Shown: piece after piece, positions 31,661 to 40,683 of the stretch
Position numbering within the stretch: the first letter of the stretch is position 1
Layout of the letters: each line of letters starts with the position of its first letter
The notes under the pieces: model-generated
The model's input: only the letters and a program-made list of their open reading frames with translations
Databases searched by the model: none
Told to the model about the DNA's origin: nothing
Position numbers and translations under genes: made by a program
From: Acidimicrobiia bacterium
GTDB taxonomy: Bacteria > Actinomycetota > Acidimicrobiia > Acidimicrobiales > Bin134
DNA length: 64,000 bases
Direction: 5' to 3'
Assembly (NCBI GenBank): GCA_022819825.1
Contig: JAJEGM010000032.1
Span: 62,001-126,000 of the forward strand

Positions 31661-34479
31661 AGGTCGGCTCCGGCGTCTGATCGGTCGATGGCCCTGGTGT
31701 CGGTGCCGAGGTAGCTGGCCACCACTAGGGGGTTGTCGCGCACTGTGGCCGGAGTTCCCTCGGCGATCACCTCTCCGGCGTCCATGCAATAGATGCGATC
31801 GCTGATGGACATCACCAGCGGCATGTCGTGCTCGATCAACAGCACCGAGGCGTCCAGCTCCCGGCGCACTCCGTGCAGCAACGGCACCAGAGCCTCGGCC
31901 TCCCGCTGGGCCACTCCGGCGGTGGGCTCGTCGAGGCAGAGCAGACGGGAACCGCCGGCCACCAGGCAGGCCAGCTCCACAATCCGGCGGGTGCCGGTGG
32001 ACAACTCGGCCACGAACTTGTCGGCGAAGTCGCCCAAGCCGAAGAAGCCGATCAGGTCGTCAGCCACCCTGTTCTGCCGCCGCTCGTGCCGGGAGCCCGA
32101 TGGCAGGGCCAGGGCGGCAGGCCAAAAGCGGGTGCGGCCCCGCCGCTCCAGCGCAACTTGCACCGTCTCGCGCACGGTGAGGTCACCGAACAAGGTGGCG
32201 GCCTGGAAGGCCCGGCCCAAGTGATGCCGGTGGCGGCGATGTGGTGCCAGTCGGCTCACGTCGGTTCCGTAGATATGTACATGGCCGCTTGCGGGGATCA
32301 GGCCGCCCACCCCGTTCATGAACGAGGTCTTGCCCGCGCCGTTGGTGCCGATGAGCCCCACAATCTCCCCGTGGCCCACCTCGAGGCTTACCTGGTTCAC
32401 GGCCACCCGCGGGCCGTAGCGCACGGTGAGCTCGCTGGCGGCCAACGCAATGTCTGATGGCGGGTCGGGAATCGATGGTGGCGCAGGGATGTCGCGCCCC
32501 CGCACCAGGGGCGCGGGCTTCCTCTGGGCCAGCCAGCTGAAGTACGAGTCTCGAGCCATGTACCAGAGCTGCACGAATCCTCCGGGCGCGTACATCAACA
32601 GCACCAGGATTCCCAGGCTGCTGGTCAGCACCGGGATCAGCGCGGAATCGGGCCAGAAGGCGGGCAGCCCGATCACCCACAACGCCCCGAGCACGGGGCC
32701 GATCACCGAGCCGATACCGCCAATCACCGCGATGGCCACCACCTTGAACGAAGTGTCCACCGAGAAGAAGGAGAACAGGACGGTGGAGTACAGCCCGGCC
32801 AGCAGCGCACCGGCGAACCCGGCCAACCCGCCGCCCAAGGCGAAGGCCAGCACCTTTGATCCGGTGGGCCACACAGTGGCGGCGGCTGCGGCCGACGGGT
32901 TCTCCCTGGTGGCCACGATCCGGCGGCCGATTCCGGTGCGGCGCAGGTGGGCGGTGAACGCCACCCCCAGCACCAGCCCGATCAGGGCCAGATAGAAATA
33001 GGTTCGCTGGGGGGCGAGATCGATGGGCCCGATATGGGCCCGCTCCAGAAGCGCCGCAGATTGGCTGCCTCCGCTGAGGAACGGCCGGGTGAAGAAGAAC
33101 TTTTCCGCCGCCACCGCAAACGCCAAGGTCACCACGGCCAGCAACAGGCCCCGGGCCCGGAGCGCTCCGATGCCGATGATCACCGACGCCGCGGCCGCCA
33201 CAACTGTGCCCCACACCGCAGCCCACAAGAAATGCAGCTCGGGCATGGGCACCGCCACATCGAACCCGGCCACCCCGAGTCCGAGATCGTTCCCGTTGAC
33301 CAGCGCGGTGGTGGTGAGCGCGCCCAGGCCGGCGAAAGCGCCTTGGCCCAGCGAGATCTGCCCGCTCCAGCCCACCAGCACCACCAAAGAGAGGGCGGCC
33401 AGTGCCATCAGCAATATCTCGCTGTAGCGGAAGGTGCGGCTGGCGGTGGTGACGAACACCGGCACCACCGCGGCAATGGCCACCCCAACCGCGGCCAAGA
33501 CTCGAGAATGGTTGCGAACCCACCAGATCGAGCGCAGCCGGGCCGGAATGGGGCGAATCCGGGGGCTGAATGAGAAGGCGCCGGCCTCGTCGGGTGCGCC
33601 TCTCCGGGTGGTAGCCACGATCCCGAGAATCGCCACCAGCAGCAGCACGGCTTCGAATCTCCCCAGATCCAGCGGGTAGTTGACCCTCACCAGAGCCTCG
33701 ACGATGCCGAGGATGATCCCGGCGGCCACCGCCACACCGAACGACACGAAGGAGGCGCACACCGCCACCACCAGCACCCGGGTCATGGTGGCGTGACCGG
33801 GGCTGGTGGCCACGAACGAGCCGATGGAGTCGGCTTCCTGGAACACCGTGACCAGCCCGGCGAACGCTCCGGTGAGCGCCCACACCACCGTTGACACCCG
33901 TCCCGGATGGATGCCGGCCAGTCGAGCCCGGTCGGGATCGGCCGCGGTGGCCCGAATGGCCCGACCCCACGCCGACCACTTCACCCAGATGCTCAGCGCC
34001 ACCACCGCGGCAGCGGAGGCCACGAACAAGACGAACTCGCCCCCGTCTATGCGGATGCCGAACCACTCCAGCTCCCGGTTCCACGGCGTGGGGAAGCGGT
34101 GCCGCTTATCGGCCGCCGAGGCCTCGGGCAGGGCGAAGATGAGGGCTTGGGCCAACTGCGCCAGCCCGATGGTGGCCACCAGCAGGATCACCCGGGGGGC
34201 GGTGAACAGGCGGCGCACCACGGTCAGCTCGGCCAGTCCCAGGAATACGGCCCCGGCCAGCACGGCGAGAACCACGCCGGTCCAGTACGGCGCGCCGTAG
34301 CGGATCACCAGGTGGGCCATCACCTGGCTGGCCAACACCCCGGTGGCGCCCACCGCGAAATTGATGATCCGGCTCGACCGGTAGATGAGGATGACCCCAA
34401 GGGCCAACAGAGCGTAAGAGAGCCCGTTGACCGCGCCGATGAAGACGAATTGGCGTCCGACCTCGAAGGCGAGGATCAC
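31657..34479 (-). CDS. LivH-LivM-LivG triple fusion of a branched-chain amino acid-type ABC importer
   Basis: A 940-residue protein combining three usually separate subunits. Residues 1-300 are the LivH permease (NGLSYALLALGVILIYRSSRIINFA near the start), about 320-640 the LivM permease (LVGWSGQISLGQGAFAGLGA, 368-387), and about 676-930 the LivG ATPase with Walker A GTNGAGKTS (711-719), signature LSTGTRRIVELA, Walker B LLCLDEPTAG and H-loop LIEHDM. The GTG start overlaps the stop of the MFS-LivF gene (GTGA). It would form the channel and one ATPase of an importer for amino acids, amides or similar ligands. A permease-permease or permease-ATPase fusion is known in some actinobacteria; the triple fusion is uncommon. 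Confidence 0.9.
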   Translation of the reverse strand: MILAFEVGRQFVFIGAVNGLSYALLALGVILIYRSSRIINFAVGATGVLASQVMAHLVIRYGAPYWTGVVLAVLAGAVFLGLAELTVVRRLFTAPRVILLVATIGLAQLAQALIFALPEASAADKRHRFPTPWNRELEWFGIRIDGGEFVLFVASAAAVVALSIWVKWSAWGRAIRATAADPDRARLAGIHPGRVSTVVWALTGAFAGLVTVFQEADSIGSFVATSPGHATMTRVLVVAVCASFVSFGVAVAAGIILGIVEALVRVNYPLDLGRFEAVLLLVAILGIVATTRRGAPDEAGAFSFSPRIRPIPARLRSIWWVRNHSRVLAAVGVAIAAVVPVFVTTASRTFRYSEILLMALAALSLVVLVGWSGQISLGQGAFAGLGALTTTALVNGNDLGLGVAGFDVAVPMPELHFLWAAVWGTVVAAAASVIIGIGALRARGLLLAVVTLAFAVAAEKFFFTRPFLSGGSQSAALLERAHIGPIDLAPQRTYFYLALIGLVLGVAFTAHLRRTGIGRRIVATRENPSAAAAATVWPTGSKVLAFALGGGLAGFAGALLAGLYSTVLFSFFSVDTSFKVVAIAVIGGIGSVIGPVLGALWVIGLPAFWPDSALIPVLTSSLGILVLLMYAPGGFVQLWYMARDSYFSWLAQRKPAPLVRGRDIPAPPSIPDPPSDIALAASELTVRYGPRVAVNQVSLEVGHGEIVGLIGTNGAGKTSFMNGVGGLIPASGHVHIYGTDVSRLAPHRRHRHHLGRAFQAATLFGDLTVRETVQVALERRGRTRFWPAALALPSGSRHERRQNRVADDLIGFFGLGDFADKFVAELSTGTRRIVELACLVAGGSRLLCLDEPTAGVAQREAEALVPLLHGVRRELDASVLLIEHDMPLVMSISDRIYCMDAGEVIAEGTPATVRDNPLVVASYLGTDTRAIDRSDAGADL

Positions 34480-36692
34480 GACGAGTCTTCCGGTTCGGTG
34501 CGGTCGTCTCCCAAGAACACGGCCCGGGCGATGTCGCCCCGCTCGGCGAGCTCCGCGGTCGGCCCGTCGAAGCGGATCTGCCCCTTCTCGATGAACACCG
34601 CCCGATCCGACAGGGCCGCGGCGATGTTGAGCGACTGCTCCACGATGATCATCGTTTGGCCCTCGGCCTTGAGCCGCTCCACGATCTCCAACAGCTCGCC
34701 GATCACCGCGGGGGCGAGACCGAGCGACAGCTCGTCTATCAGCAGCACGTCGGGCTCATGCATCAGCACCATGGCCAGGGCCAGCATCTGCTGCTGCCCG
34801 CCGCTGAGCGCACTGGCGGGCTCGTCGAGCCGATCGGCCAACTCGGGGAAGATCTCCAGCACATGGTCGATCCGGGCATTGAGCTGGGCCCGGTTGCGCC
34901 GCATGGTCCATCCCCCGGTGCGGAGGTTGTCTTCGATGGACAGCGGCAGAAACACCGCTTTGCCCCCGGGGAGCTGCTGGATTCCCATGTCCACCCGGGT
35001 CTGGGGCGAGGTGAGGGTGATATCCCGCCCGTGCAGCGAGACGATGCCGCGAGAAGGCACAGCCAGCCCGCTGATAACCCGCAGGATCGTCGACTTGCCC
35101 GCCCCGTTGGTGCCCAGCAGCGCCAGGGTCTCGCCCCGGTCCACATGGAGGTTGACGCCGAACAGCACTTGCACCGGCCCGTAGGAGAAGTCGATGTCCC
35201 GCAACCCGACGGCGGGCAACTGGTCGGGATGCGATTTCCGCCGCTCCAGCTCGGCGTGGTCTTTTTCGATCTCGTCCACCACCAGCGACAGGTCGTGGCG
35301 AATGTGCCGCGCCCCCCAAATCAACAGGGCGCCCCCGATGATCTTGAACGGGATGGCCACGATCAAGATGGCGGTGCGCTCGTCGGTGGCGTCGGAGAGC
35401 AATCCGGCCACGATGGGGCCGAGCACGCCGCCGCCCAAGAAGATCACCATGATCGACAAGGCGGTGGACTGGGCTCGCAGCCGGTAGGGGACCACCCCCA
35501 CCAGAAGCGGCGAGATCATGCCGAAGATCACGACGCTCAGCACTGCGGGCACGATGCCCACCGCGGCGAACAGCACGGGATGGGGCATGAAGAACTGGAT
35601 GGGGATGGCCACCGCAATGGGGAAGAACAGTGCGCCCACCCAGGCCAGCGCGCGCTCCGGGCTTTCGCGGTACAAGGCGTCGTAGCGCTTGGCCGCCCAT
35701 GGCGCCGCGGCAAAGGCCAGCATTCCAGGAACGAATCCGATCATGGCCCGCTCAAACGGGCTCAGGCCCCACCGGTCATCCAGGAACAGGTTGACCAGGA
35801 AGCTCTGCCCGATGATCGAGAACACGATGATGCTGAACGAGATCCACGCCAGCTTCAGCGTCTTGATGGCCATGAGGCGCTGCCAAACCGCCCCCAGCGA
35901 CACCCGGGGCCGGTCGTCGTCCTCCTCCATTACCTCGCCGATCACCGACTTCTGCTCGAACTGCCCCCGAGGCGGGTCGGGAACGAACAGGGCCCAGATC
36001 CCCAGGAACAAGGTGGGCCAGGCGAACACCCAATAGGCCCACCGCCAGTTGTCGTCCACCAGCAGCATGAGGCCGCCCACCAACAGCGGGGCGATTCGCT
36101 CGCCGCCCCGGCCGAGCACATTCTTTACGGCATAGATCCGGCCTCGAGATGAAATGGGGTAGGCGTCGGCCAGCACCGCCCCTTGCACCGGAAAGGTGTT
36201 GGACGTGCCGATGCCCATGAGCACACCGACCATGAAAAACCCCAGTGCGGAGGCCTGAAACCCCCTGGTGAACATGGCCACGCTCCAGAAGATGGTGGCC
36301 AGCCCCACCAGCCGCATGCGGTTGACCCGATCGGCCATCTTGCCCATCGGGATGGCGCACAGCGTTGTGGTGATGAGACCGCCGATCCCCATCACCGCCA
36401 AACCGGCGTCGGAAACATTGAAGCTGTCCTGGATCTCCGGTCCGAGCAGGCTGGGGATGGCCAGTTGGAAGGCATCCACCGCGTCGAGGGTGCCCAGCAC
36501 GGCCAGCACGCCAACGCCGCCGGTGGCCACTGCCTGTCGCAGCGTGATCGCCTCGTCGCCGACGCCGGGGAGGTCCTCGTCGGCGCGGATCTCTAGCTGG
36601 TCAGCTTCGGCCGCCTCCCGGGCCGCTTCCTCATCGAGCAGCGCCCGGCTGAAGTCAGCGAAGCTGCGGCGGTCGCCCGACGCTTCGGTCAT
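34476..36692 (-). CDS. MFS transporter fused to a LivF-type ABC ATPase
   Basis: A 738-residue protein. Residues about 55-460 form a full Major Facilitator domain with many membrane helices and the MFS loop motif PMGKMADRVNRMRLVG (115-130). Residues 495-738 are a LivF ATPase: Walker A GTNGAGKST (527-535), LPGGKAVFLPLSIEDNL, signature LSGGQQQM (629-636), Walker B VLLIDE (649-654) and IIVEQSLNIA (682-691). In a normal Liv operon LivF is a free-standing ATPase paired with LivG. Here it is tethered to a secondary carrier. It lies 14 bp after the binding-protein gene and overlaps the LivHMG gene. The joining is uninterrupted and both parts look intact, so it is not a sequencing artefact or pseudogene by appearance. 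Confidence 0.9.
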   Translation of the reverse strand: MTEASGDRRSFADFSRALLDEEAAREAAEADQLEIRADEDLPGVGDEAITLRQAVATGGVGVLAVLGTLDAVDAFQLAIPSLLGPEIQDSFNVSDAGLAVMGIGGLITTTLCAIPMGKMADRVNRMRLVGLATIFWSVAMFTRGFQASALGFFMVGVLMGIGTSNTFPVQGAVLADAYPISSRGRIYAVKNVLGRGGERIAPLLVGGLMLLVDDNWRWAYWVFAWPTLFLGIWALFVPDPPRGQFEQKSVIGEVMEEDDDRPRVSLGAVWQRLMAIKTLKLAWISFSIIVFSIIGQSFLVNLFLDDRWGLSPFERAMIGFVPGMLAFAAAPWAAKRYDALYRESPERALAWVGALFFPIAVAIPIQFFMPHPVLFAAVGIVPAVLSVVIFGMISPLLVGVVPYRLRAQSTALSIMVIFLGGGVLGPIVAGLLSDATDERTAILIVAIPFKIIGGALLIWGARHIRHDLSLVVDEIEKDHAELERRKSHPDQLPAVGLRDIDFSYGPVQVLFGVNLHVDRGETLALLGTNGAGKSTILRVISGLAVPSRGIVSLHGRDITLTSPQTRVDMGIQQLPGGKAVFLPLSIEDNLRTGGWTMRRNRAQLNARIDHVLEIFPELADRLDEPASALSGGQQQMLALAMVLMHEPDVLLIDELSLGLAPAVIGELLEIVERLKAEGQTMIIVEQSLNIAAALSDRAVFIEKGQIRFDGPTAELAERGDIARAVFLGDDRTEPEDSS

Positions 36693-36706
36693 CTAGGAAT
36701 TGGTGG

Positions 36707-38197
36707 TCACGGGGTCAGGTCGACAGGGTCGCCGAGGCCGACGAGTTCGCCGTCCTCATCGGCGTCGCCGTCGAACTGCACAAACCGCATGGTGTCGTTG
36801 CCGTTGTACTTGCCCGGCCCAAACGACAAGAACGGGATCTCCGGCAGCGATGCCTGGGAGAGCGAATCCAGTCCAGCCTGGAAGGAGTCGTTGGTGAGCT
36901 CCGGCCCGGCCGCAGTGGCGATCTGCACGAACAGCGACAGATCGCGGCACGCCAGCACGGTGTAGTTCCAGTAGTTGGGGTCTTCCTCGCTGTTCTCCAC
37001 TCCCGGACCAGGTCGCTCGAAGCGTTCGTCGGGTAGCGCGGCCATCACCACGTCGAGGCACCCCTGGGTCTCGGCATCCACCGAATCGGAGGGCAGATTG
37101 AGTCGATCGGCTGTGGCGATGGTGCCGTCCAGCGCCATCGGGTCGATGCCCGAGGAGATCGCGGTTTCGAAATTGGTGGAGTCGACCGCGGCCATCTGAA
37201 TTCCCAGGTCGCCGTAGGTGACGAGGCCGGTGGCCGCGGCCCCAAAGATCACCATGCGGTCGATGCCGGCGTCGGCCACCTGCTGTTGCATGATCTCGGT
37301 CTGACTCTCAATGGCATCGTCGTCGAGCACGAGGTCGTCGATGTTCATGGTGATGGCGATCTCTACCCCGACGTCGGCAAAGGCTGCTTTCACAACATCC
37401 TCAATCCGGTCTTGAGTTTCGGACCCGTCATAATGGACGCCCACCGCGGTAGCGCCGTCGAACCACCCTCTTCGGGCCAGTTCGCTGATGAACACCTCCT
37501 CGCCGGCCGTCCCGGAGAGCCTGAAGCTGGCCAGAGGGGCTCTGGCCCGCTCCAAGAGCTCTCCTCTGGCATTTACCTGGGAACCCACGTTGATGGTCTC
37601 GTGCTGTTCCGACACGCAGTAGTTGGCGTCGCCCCGCAGTCCGCCCAACACGGCAAACACCTTGTGATCCTCGGTGAGTGTGATGCAGGCGGCCAGCATC
37701 TCATTGGGAAGGGCCGGGTTGAATCCGGCGATGTACGGCTCCAACGACCGGCCGTAGATGCCGCCTTCGGCGTTGACTGCGCCGGTAAGGGCGTCCCACA
37801 CCGGTTCGGGGTCGCCGAAGAAGCCGAAGCCGAACAAGGAGACGTCCCAGAAGCCGACACCGATCCGGATGGTGTCCTCGGTGACGCCCCGGAAGCTGGC
37901 GGTGAGCACGATCGGCGTTGGCTCGGGAGTGGGCTCCGGCGCCGGCTCAGAGGGCTCGCCGTCGCTGGCCGGCTCTTCGGGGGCTTCCGCGGCCGGTTCG
38001 GGTTCGTCGTCTTCTGCCGCTGGCTCGCTGGGAGCTTCTTCGGCTGGCTCGGCCGGTTCGGCCGCCGGCTCTTCGGCTGCCGCGGTCGGGGCCTCCTCAA
38101 CCGCGGGCTCATCCTCGCCGCCTCCCCCGGTGGTGCAGGCGGTGGCGAACACCGCCAGCGCCAGTAGCAGTGCCATCAACGTCCGTCGGTATCTCAT
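36707..38197 (-). CDS. ABC substrate-binding lipoprotein, Leu/Ile/Val-binding type, with acidic linker
   Basis: A 496-residue binding lipoprotein (lipobox VFATAC, C21). Residues about 28-95 are a linker made almost only of Glu, Pro, Ala, Ser and Asp. The type I periplasmic-binding fold then starts DTIRIGVGFWDVSLFGFG and shows two Rossmann-like lobes (ALTGAVNAEGGIYGRSLEPYIAG and FAVLGGLRGD). GGGGGAAAG precedes the ATG. First gene of the transport operon. The long acidic spacer may carry the fold away from a thick envelope. Ligand unknown. Confidence 0.88.
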   Translation of the reverse strand: MRYRRTLMALLLALAVFATACTTGGGGEDEPAVEEAPTAAAEEPAAEPAEPAEEAPSEPAAEDDEPEPAAEAPEEPASDGEPSEPAPEPTPEPTPIVLTASFRGVTEDTIRIGVGFWDVSLFGFGFFGDPEPVWDALTGAVNAEGGIYGRSLEPYIAGFNPALPNEMLAACITLTEDHKVFAVLGGLRGDANYCVSEQHETINVGSQVNARGELLERARAPLASFRLSGTAGEEVFISELARRGWFDGATAVGVHYDGSETQDRIEDVVKAAFADVGVEIAITMNIDDLVLDDDAIESQTEIMQQQVADAGIDRMVIFGAAATGLVTYGDLGIQMAAVDSTNFETAISSGIDPMALDGTIATADRLNLPSDSVDAETQGCLDVVMAALPDERFERPGPGVENSEEDPNYWNYTVLACRDLSLFVQIATAAGPELTNDSFQAGLDSLSQASLPEIPFLSFGPGKYNGNDTMRFVQFDGDADEDGELVGLGDPVDLTP

Positions 38198-38236
38198 CGC
38201 TTTCCCCCTGATCCCGTCGCCGTTGCATGCAAAATA

Positions 38237-38247
38237 TACCAGTGGTA
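38237..38247. promoter_or_regulatory. Short inverted repeat upstream of the GH3 gene
   Basis: TACCAGTGGTA is a 5-bp inverted repeat around one base in the AT-rich 86-bp gap between the divergent binding-protein and GH3 genes. It could be a half-site operator; the evidence is symmetry and position only. Confidence 0.25.
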
Positions 38248-38283
38248 GAAAAATTGTCCAGAGGATGTTTGAAAGAGGGTCTC

Positions 38284-40683
38284 ATGGCTGATGTCCAAGC
38301 GCTGGTAGCCGATCTGACGCTGGAGGAGAAGTGCCGGATGGTGGTGGGTGAGAGCCCGTGGACCATCCCCGGCTGTGAGCGGCTTGGGATTCCCGGCTGG
38401 TGTGTCAGCGACGGCCCGGTCGGGGTGCGGGGCCGGACCATGGGGCCGGGCCTGGTAGTGCCCGGGCCGTCGGCCATTGCCGCCACCTGGAATCCCGCCC
38501 TGGTCCACGAACTGGGCCAAGCTCTGGGCACCGAGGCCACCGACCGCAAGGTGGACATGATCCTCGCGCCCACGGTCAACCTCCACCGCTCTCCGAGGGG
38601 CGGCCGTCATTTTGAGAGCTACAGCGAGGATCCTGAGCTGAGCTCGCGCATCGCGGTGGCGTACATCACCGGCGTCCAGTCGCAGGGAGTGGGCGCCTGC
38701 GTAAAGCACTATGTGGCCAACGACCAAGAGCACGAGCGCTTCACCATCAACGTCGATGTTGATGAGCGGAGCCTGCGGGAGATATATCTCCCCCCGTTCG
38801 AGGCCGCCGTTAAAGAAGCCGGGGTCCGCTCCGTCATGGCCGCCTACAACTTCGTCAACGGCCACCACGCCTGCGCCCAGCCCGATCTGTTGATCGGCAT
38901 ATTGAAGGGAGAGTGGGAATTCGACGGCTTCGTGGTCTCCGACTGGGGTGCCATCAAAGAGACGGCGGCGCCCGCTCTCCACGGGCTCGACTTGGAGATG
39001 GCCGGTCCGGGCCGATGGTGGGGAAAGGGCCAGCTTCAAGAGGCGGTCGAGGCCGGAAAAGTGGACGAATCGCTTATCGACGACAAGGTGCGCCGCATTG
39101 TCGGTTTCCTGCACTGGGCTGGTCGCCTCAACACGCCCACCGACCACGACGAGGCCAGCATCGAACGTCCTGAACACCGGGAGTTGGCCCGTCGCACCGC
39201 GGCAGAGTCGATGGTGCTGGTTCGCAACCAAGGCGGCCTCCTGCCGCTGGCCGGCGACGGCACGGTGGCGCTCATCGGCGCAGGCGCGGCCGATACGGCC
39301 CTGTTGGGCGGCGGCTCGGCCAGCTTGATTCCTCATCGCACCACGTCGGTGCTGGAGTCGCTGGGGGAGCGGCTCGGCCCGCGGTTGATCGGCCACGCCA
39401 CCGGTCTCGAAATGCGCCGCAACGCCGACGCCGTCCCCCAGTCTTGGATTCCCGACGGCGTGAGCTTCGAGCTCTACAACAGCATTGGATTCGACGGCCA
39501 GCCGTTCGAGACTCTCACCCGTCCCCTGCCGTTCAATGCGTGGATCGGAGAAAACTGGCCCGAAGACTGCGACACCCTGTCGGTGCGCCTGGAGTTCACC
39601 ATGACGCCCGACCAGTCCGGGCGGCACCGGTTGTGCGCTCTCGGCTTCGCCCATGCTCGCCTGTATGTAGACGGCCAGCTGGTGGCCGACAACCAGGTCG
39701 ACGGGTTCGGCGCCGGCCTGGGCCTGCACGGCGGCCACGGGTATCTGCACCTGGAGGCCGGCCAGCAGTACCACATCCGCCTTGACCATGTCCCCAGAGA
39801 GAGGCGCCAGTGGGTGTGCATCGTGGACGTGGGGGTGGAGCTGGCCGACATGGATCGCGAGCAGGGCTTGGACGAAGCCGCCGCGCTGGCCGCCCAGGCC
39901 GATACCGCGGTGGTGGTAGTCGGCTCCAACGCCGAATGGGAGTCGGAGGGCGGTGACCGGGACTCGATCGAGCTGCCCAACCAGCAAGACGAGCTGGTGG
40001 AGCGAGTGCTCGACGCCAACCCCAACACGGTGGTGGTGCTCAATTGCGGCGCCCCGATGACTCTGCCGTGGCTCGACCGGGCCAAAGCAGTGCTGTTGGC
40101 CTGGTACCCGGGCCAAGAGGCGGGGGAGGCCATCGCCGATGTGCTGGTTGGCGACGCCGACCCCGGGGGGCGGATGCCCACCAGTTGGGCCTGGCGGGAG
40201 CAGGACACGCCCGCTTATCTGAACTACCCCGGCGAGGCTGGCGTGGTGCGCTACGGCGAGGGGATTTTCGTCGGCTACCGCTGGTACGACGCCCGGGCCA
40301 TCGAACCGATGATCCCATTCGGCCACGGCGGCTCCTACACAACGTTCGAGTGGGGCGAGGCTGAAGCCAGCGGCGAGGGCACCCAGCGCACTGTGACGGT
40401 ACCCGTCACCAACACCGGCCAGCGCCGAGGCAGCGAAGTGGTGCAGGTGTACGTGTCCCCGCCCTCCGGCGGGGTACCGAGACCCCCCAAAGAGCTGGCC
40501 GGATTCGCCAAGCTCACCCTCGACCCCGGTGAGACCGCCACCGCGGTGGTCGAGCTTCGCGAGCGCTCATTTGCCCGCTGGGATCCTGAGATTCACGATT
40601 GGGTGGTCGACCCCGGCCAATACCGACTGGTGGTGGCCGCCTCTGCCGCCGATCCCCGATCTGTATTGTCCCTGGATGTCTAA
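38284..40683 (+). CDS. Glycoside hydrolase family 3 beta-glucosidase with PA14-like insert
   Basis: A 799-residue GH3 enzyme cleaving terminal beta-linked sugars. The TIM barrel carries GRHFESYSEDP (107-117), the substrate-binding VKHYVAND (140-147) and the nucleophile D220 in VVSDWGA. Between the halves of the second domain sits a PA14-like module (about 410-520) with RLEFTMTPDQSGRHRLCALGFAHARLYVDG, as in Trichoderma-type and oligosaccharide-specific GH3 enzymes. The C-terminus has a fibronectin III-like fold (VTNTGQRRGSEVVQVYV). No signal peptide, so cytosolic. GAGGGT precedes the ATG. It overlaps the sulfatase. Confidence 0.92.
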   Translation: MADVQALVADLTLEEKCRMVVGESPWTIPGCERLGIPGWCVSDGPVGVRGRTMGPGLVVPGPSAIAATWNPALVHELGQALGTEATDRKVDMILAPTVNLHRSPRGGRHFESYSEDPELSSRIAVAYITGVQSQGVGACVKHYVANDQEHERFTINVDVDERSLREIYLPPFEAAVKEAGVRSVMAAYNFVNGHHACAQPDLLIGILKGEWEFDGFVVSDWGAIKETAAPALHGLDLEMAGPGRWWGKGQLQEAVEAGKVDESLIDDKVRRIVGFLHWAGRLNTPTDHDEASIERPEHRELARRTAAESMVLVRNQGGLLPLAGDGTVALIGAGAADTALLGGGSASLIPHRTTSVLESLGERLGPRLIGHATGLEMRRNADAVPQSWIPDGVSFELYNSIGFDGQPFETLTRPLPFNAWIGENWPEDCDTLSVRLEFTMTPDQSGRHRLCALGFAHARLYVDGQLVADNQVDGFGAGLGLHGGHGYLHLEAGQQYHIRLDHVPRERRQWVCIVDVGVELADMDREQGLDEAAALAAQADTAVVVVGSNAEWESEGGDRDSIELPNQQDELVERVLDANPNTVVVLNCGAPMTLPWLDRAKAVLLAWYPGQEAGEAIADVLVGDADPGGRMPTSWAWREQDTPAYLNYPGEAGVVRYGEGIFVGYRWYDARAIEPMIPFGHGGSYTTFEWGEAEASGEGTQRTVTVPVTNTGQRRGSEVVQVYVSPPSGGVPRPPKELAGFAKLTLDPGETATAVVELRERSFARWDPEIHDWVVDPGQYRLVVAASAADPRSVLSLDV

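Noticed and set aside
32183-34084. Long 633-residue open frame overlapping the Liv fusion
   Set aside because: It is an Arg/Gly-rich frame on the same strand within a gene with clear LivH/LivM/LivG motifs.
34656-36152. Long rightward open frames opposite the MFS-LivF gene
   Set aside because: His/Gln/Gly-rich antisense reading of a high-GC gene without any recognisable domain.
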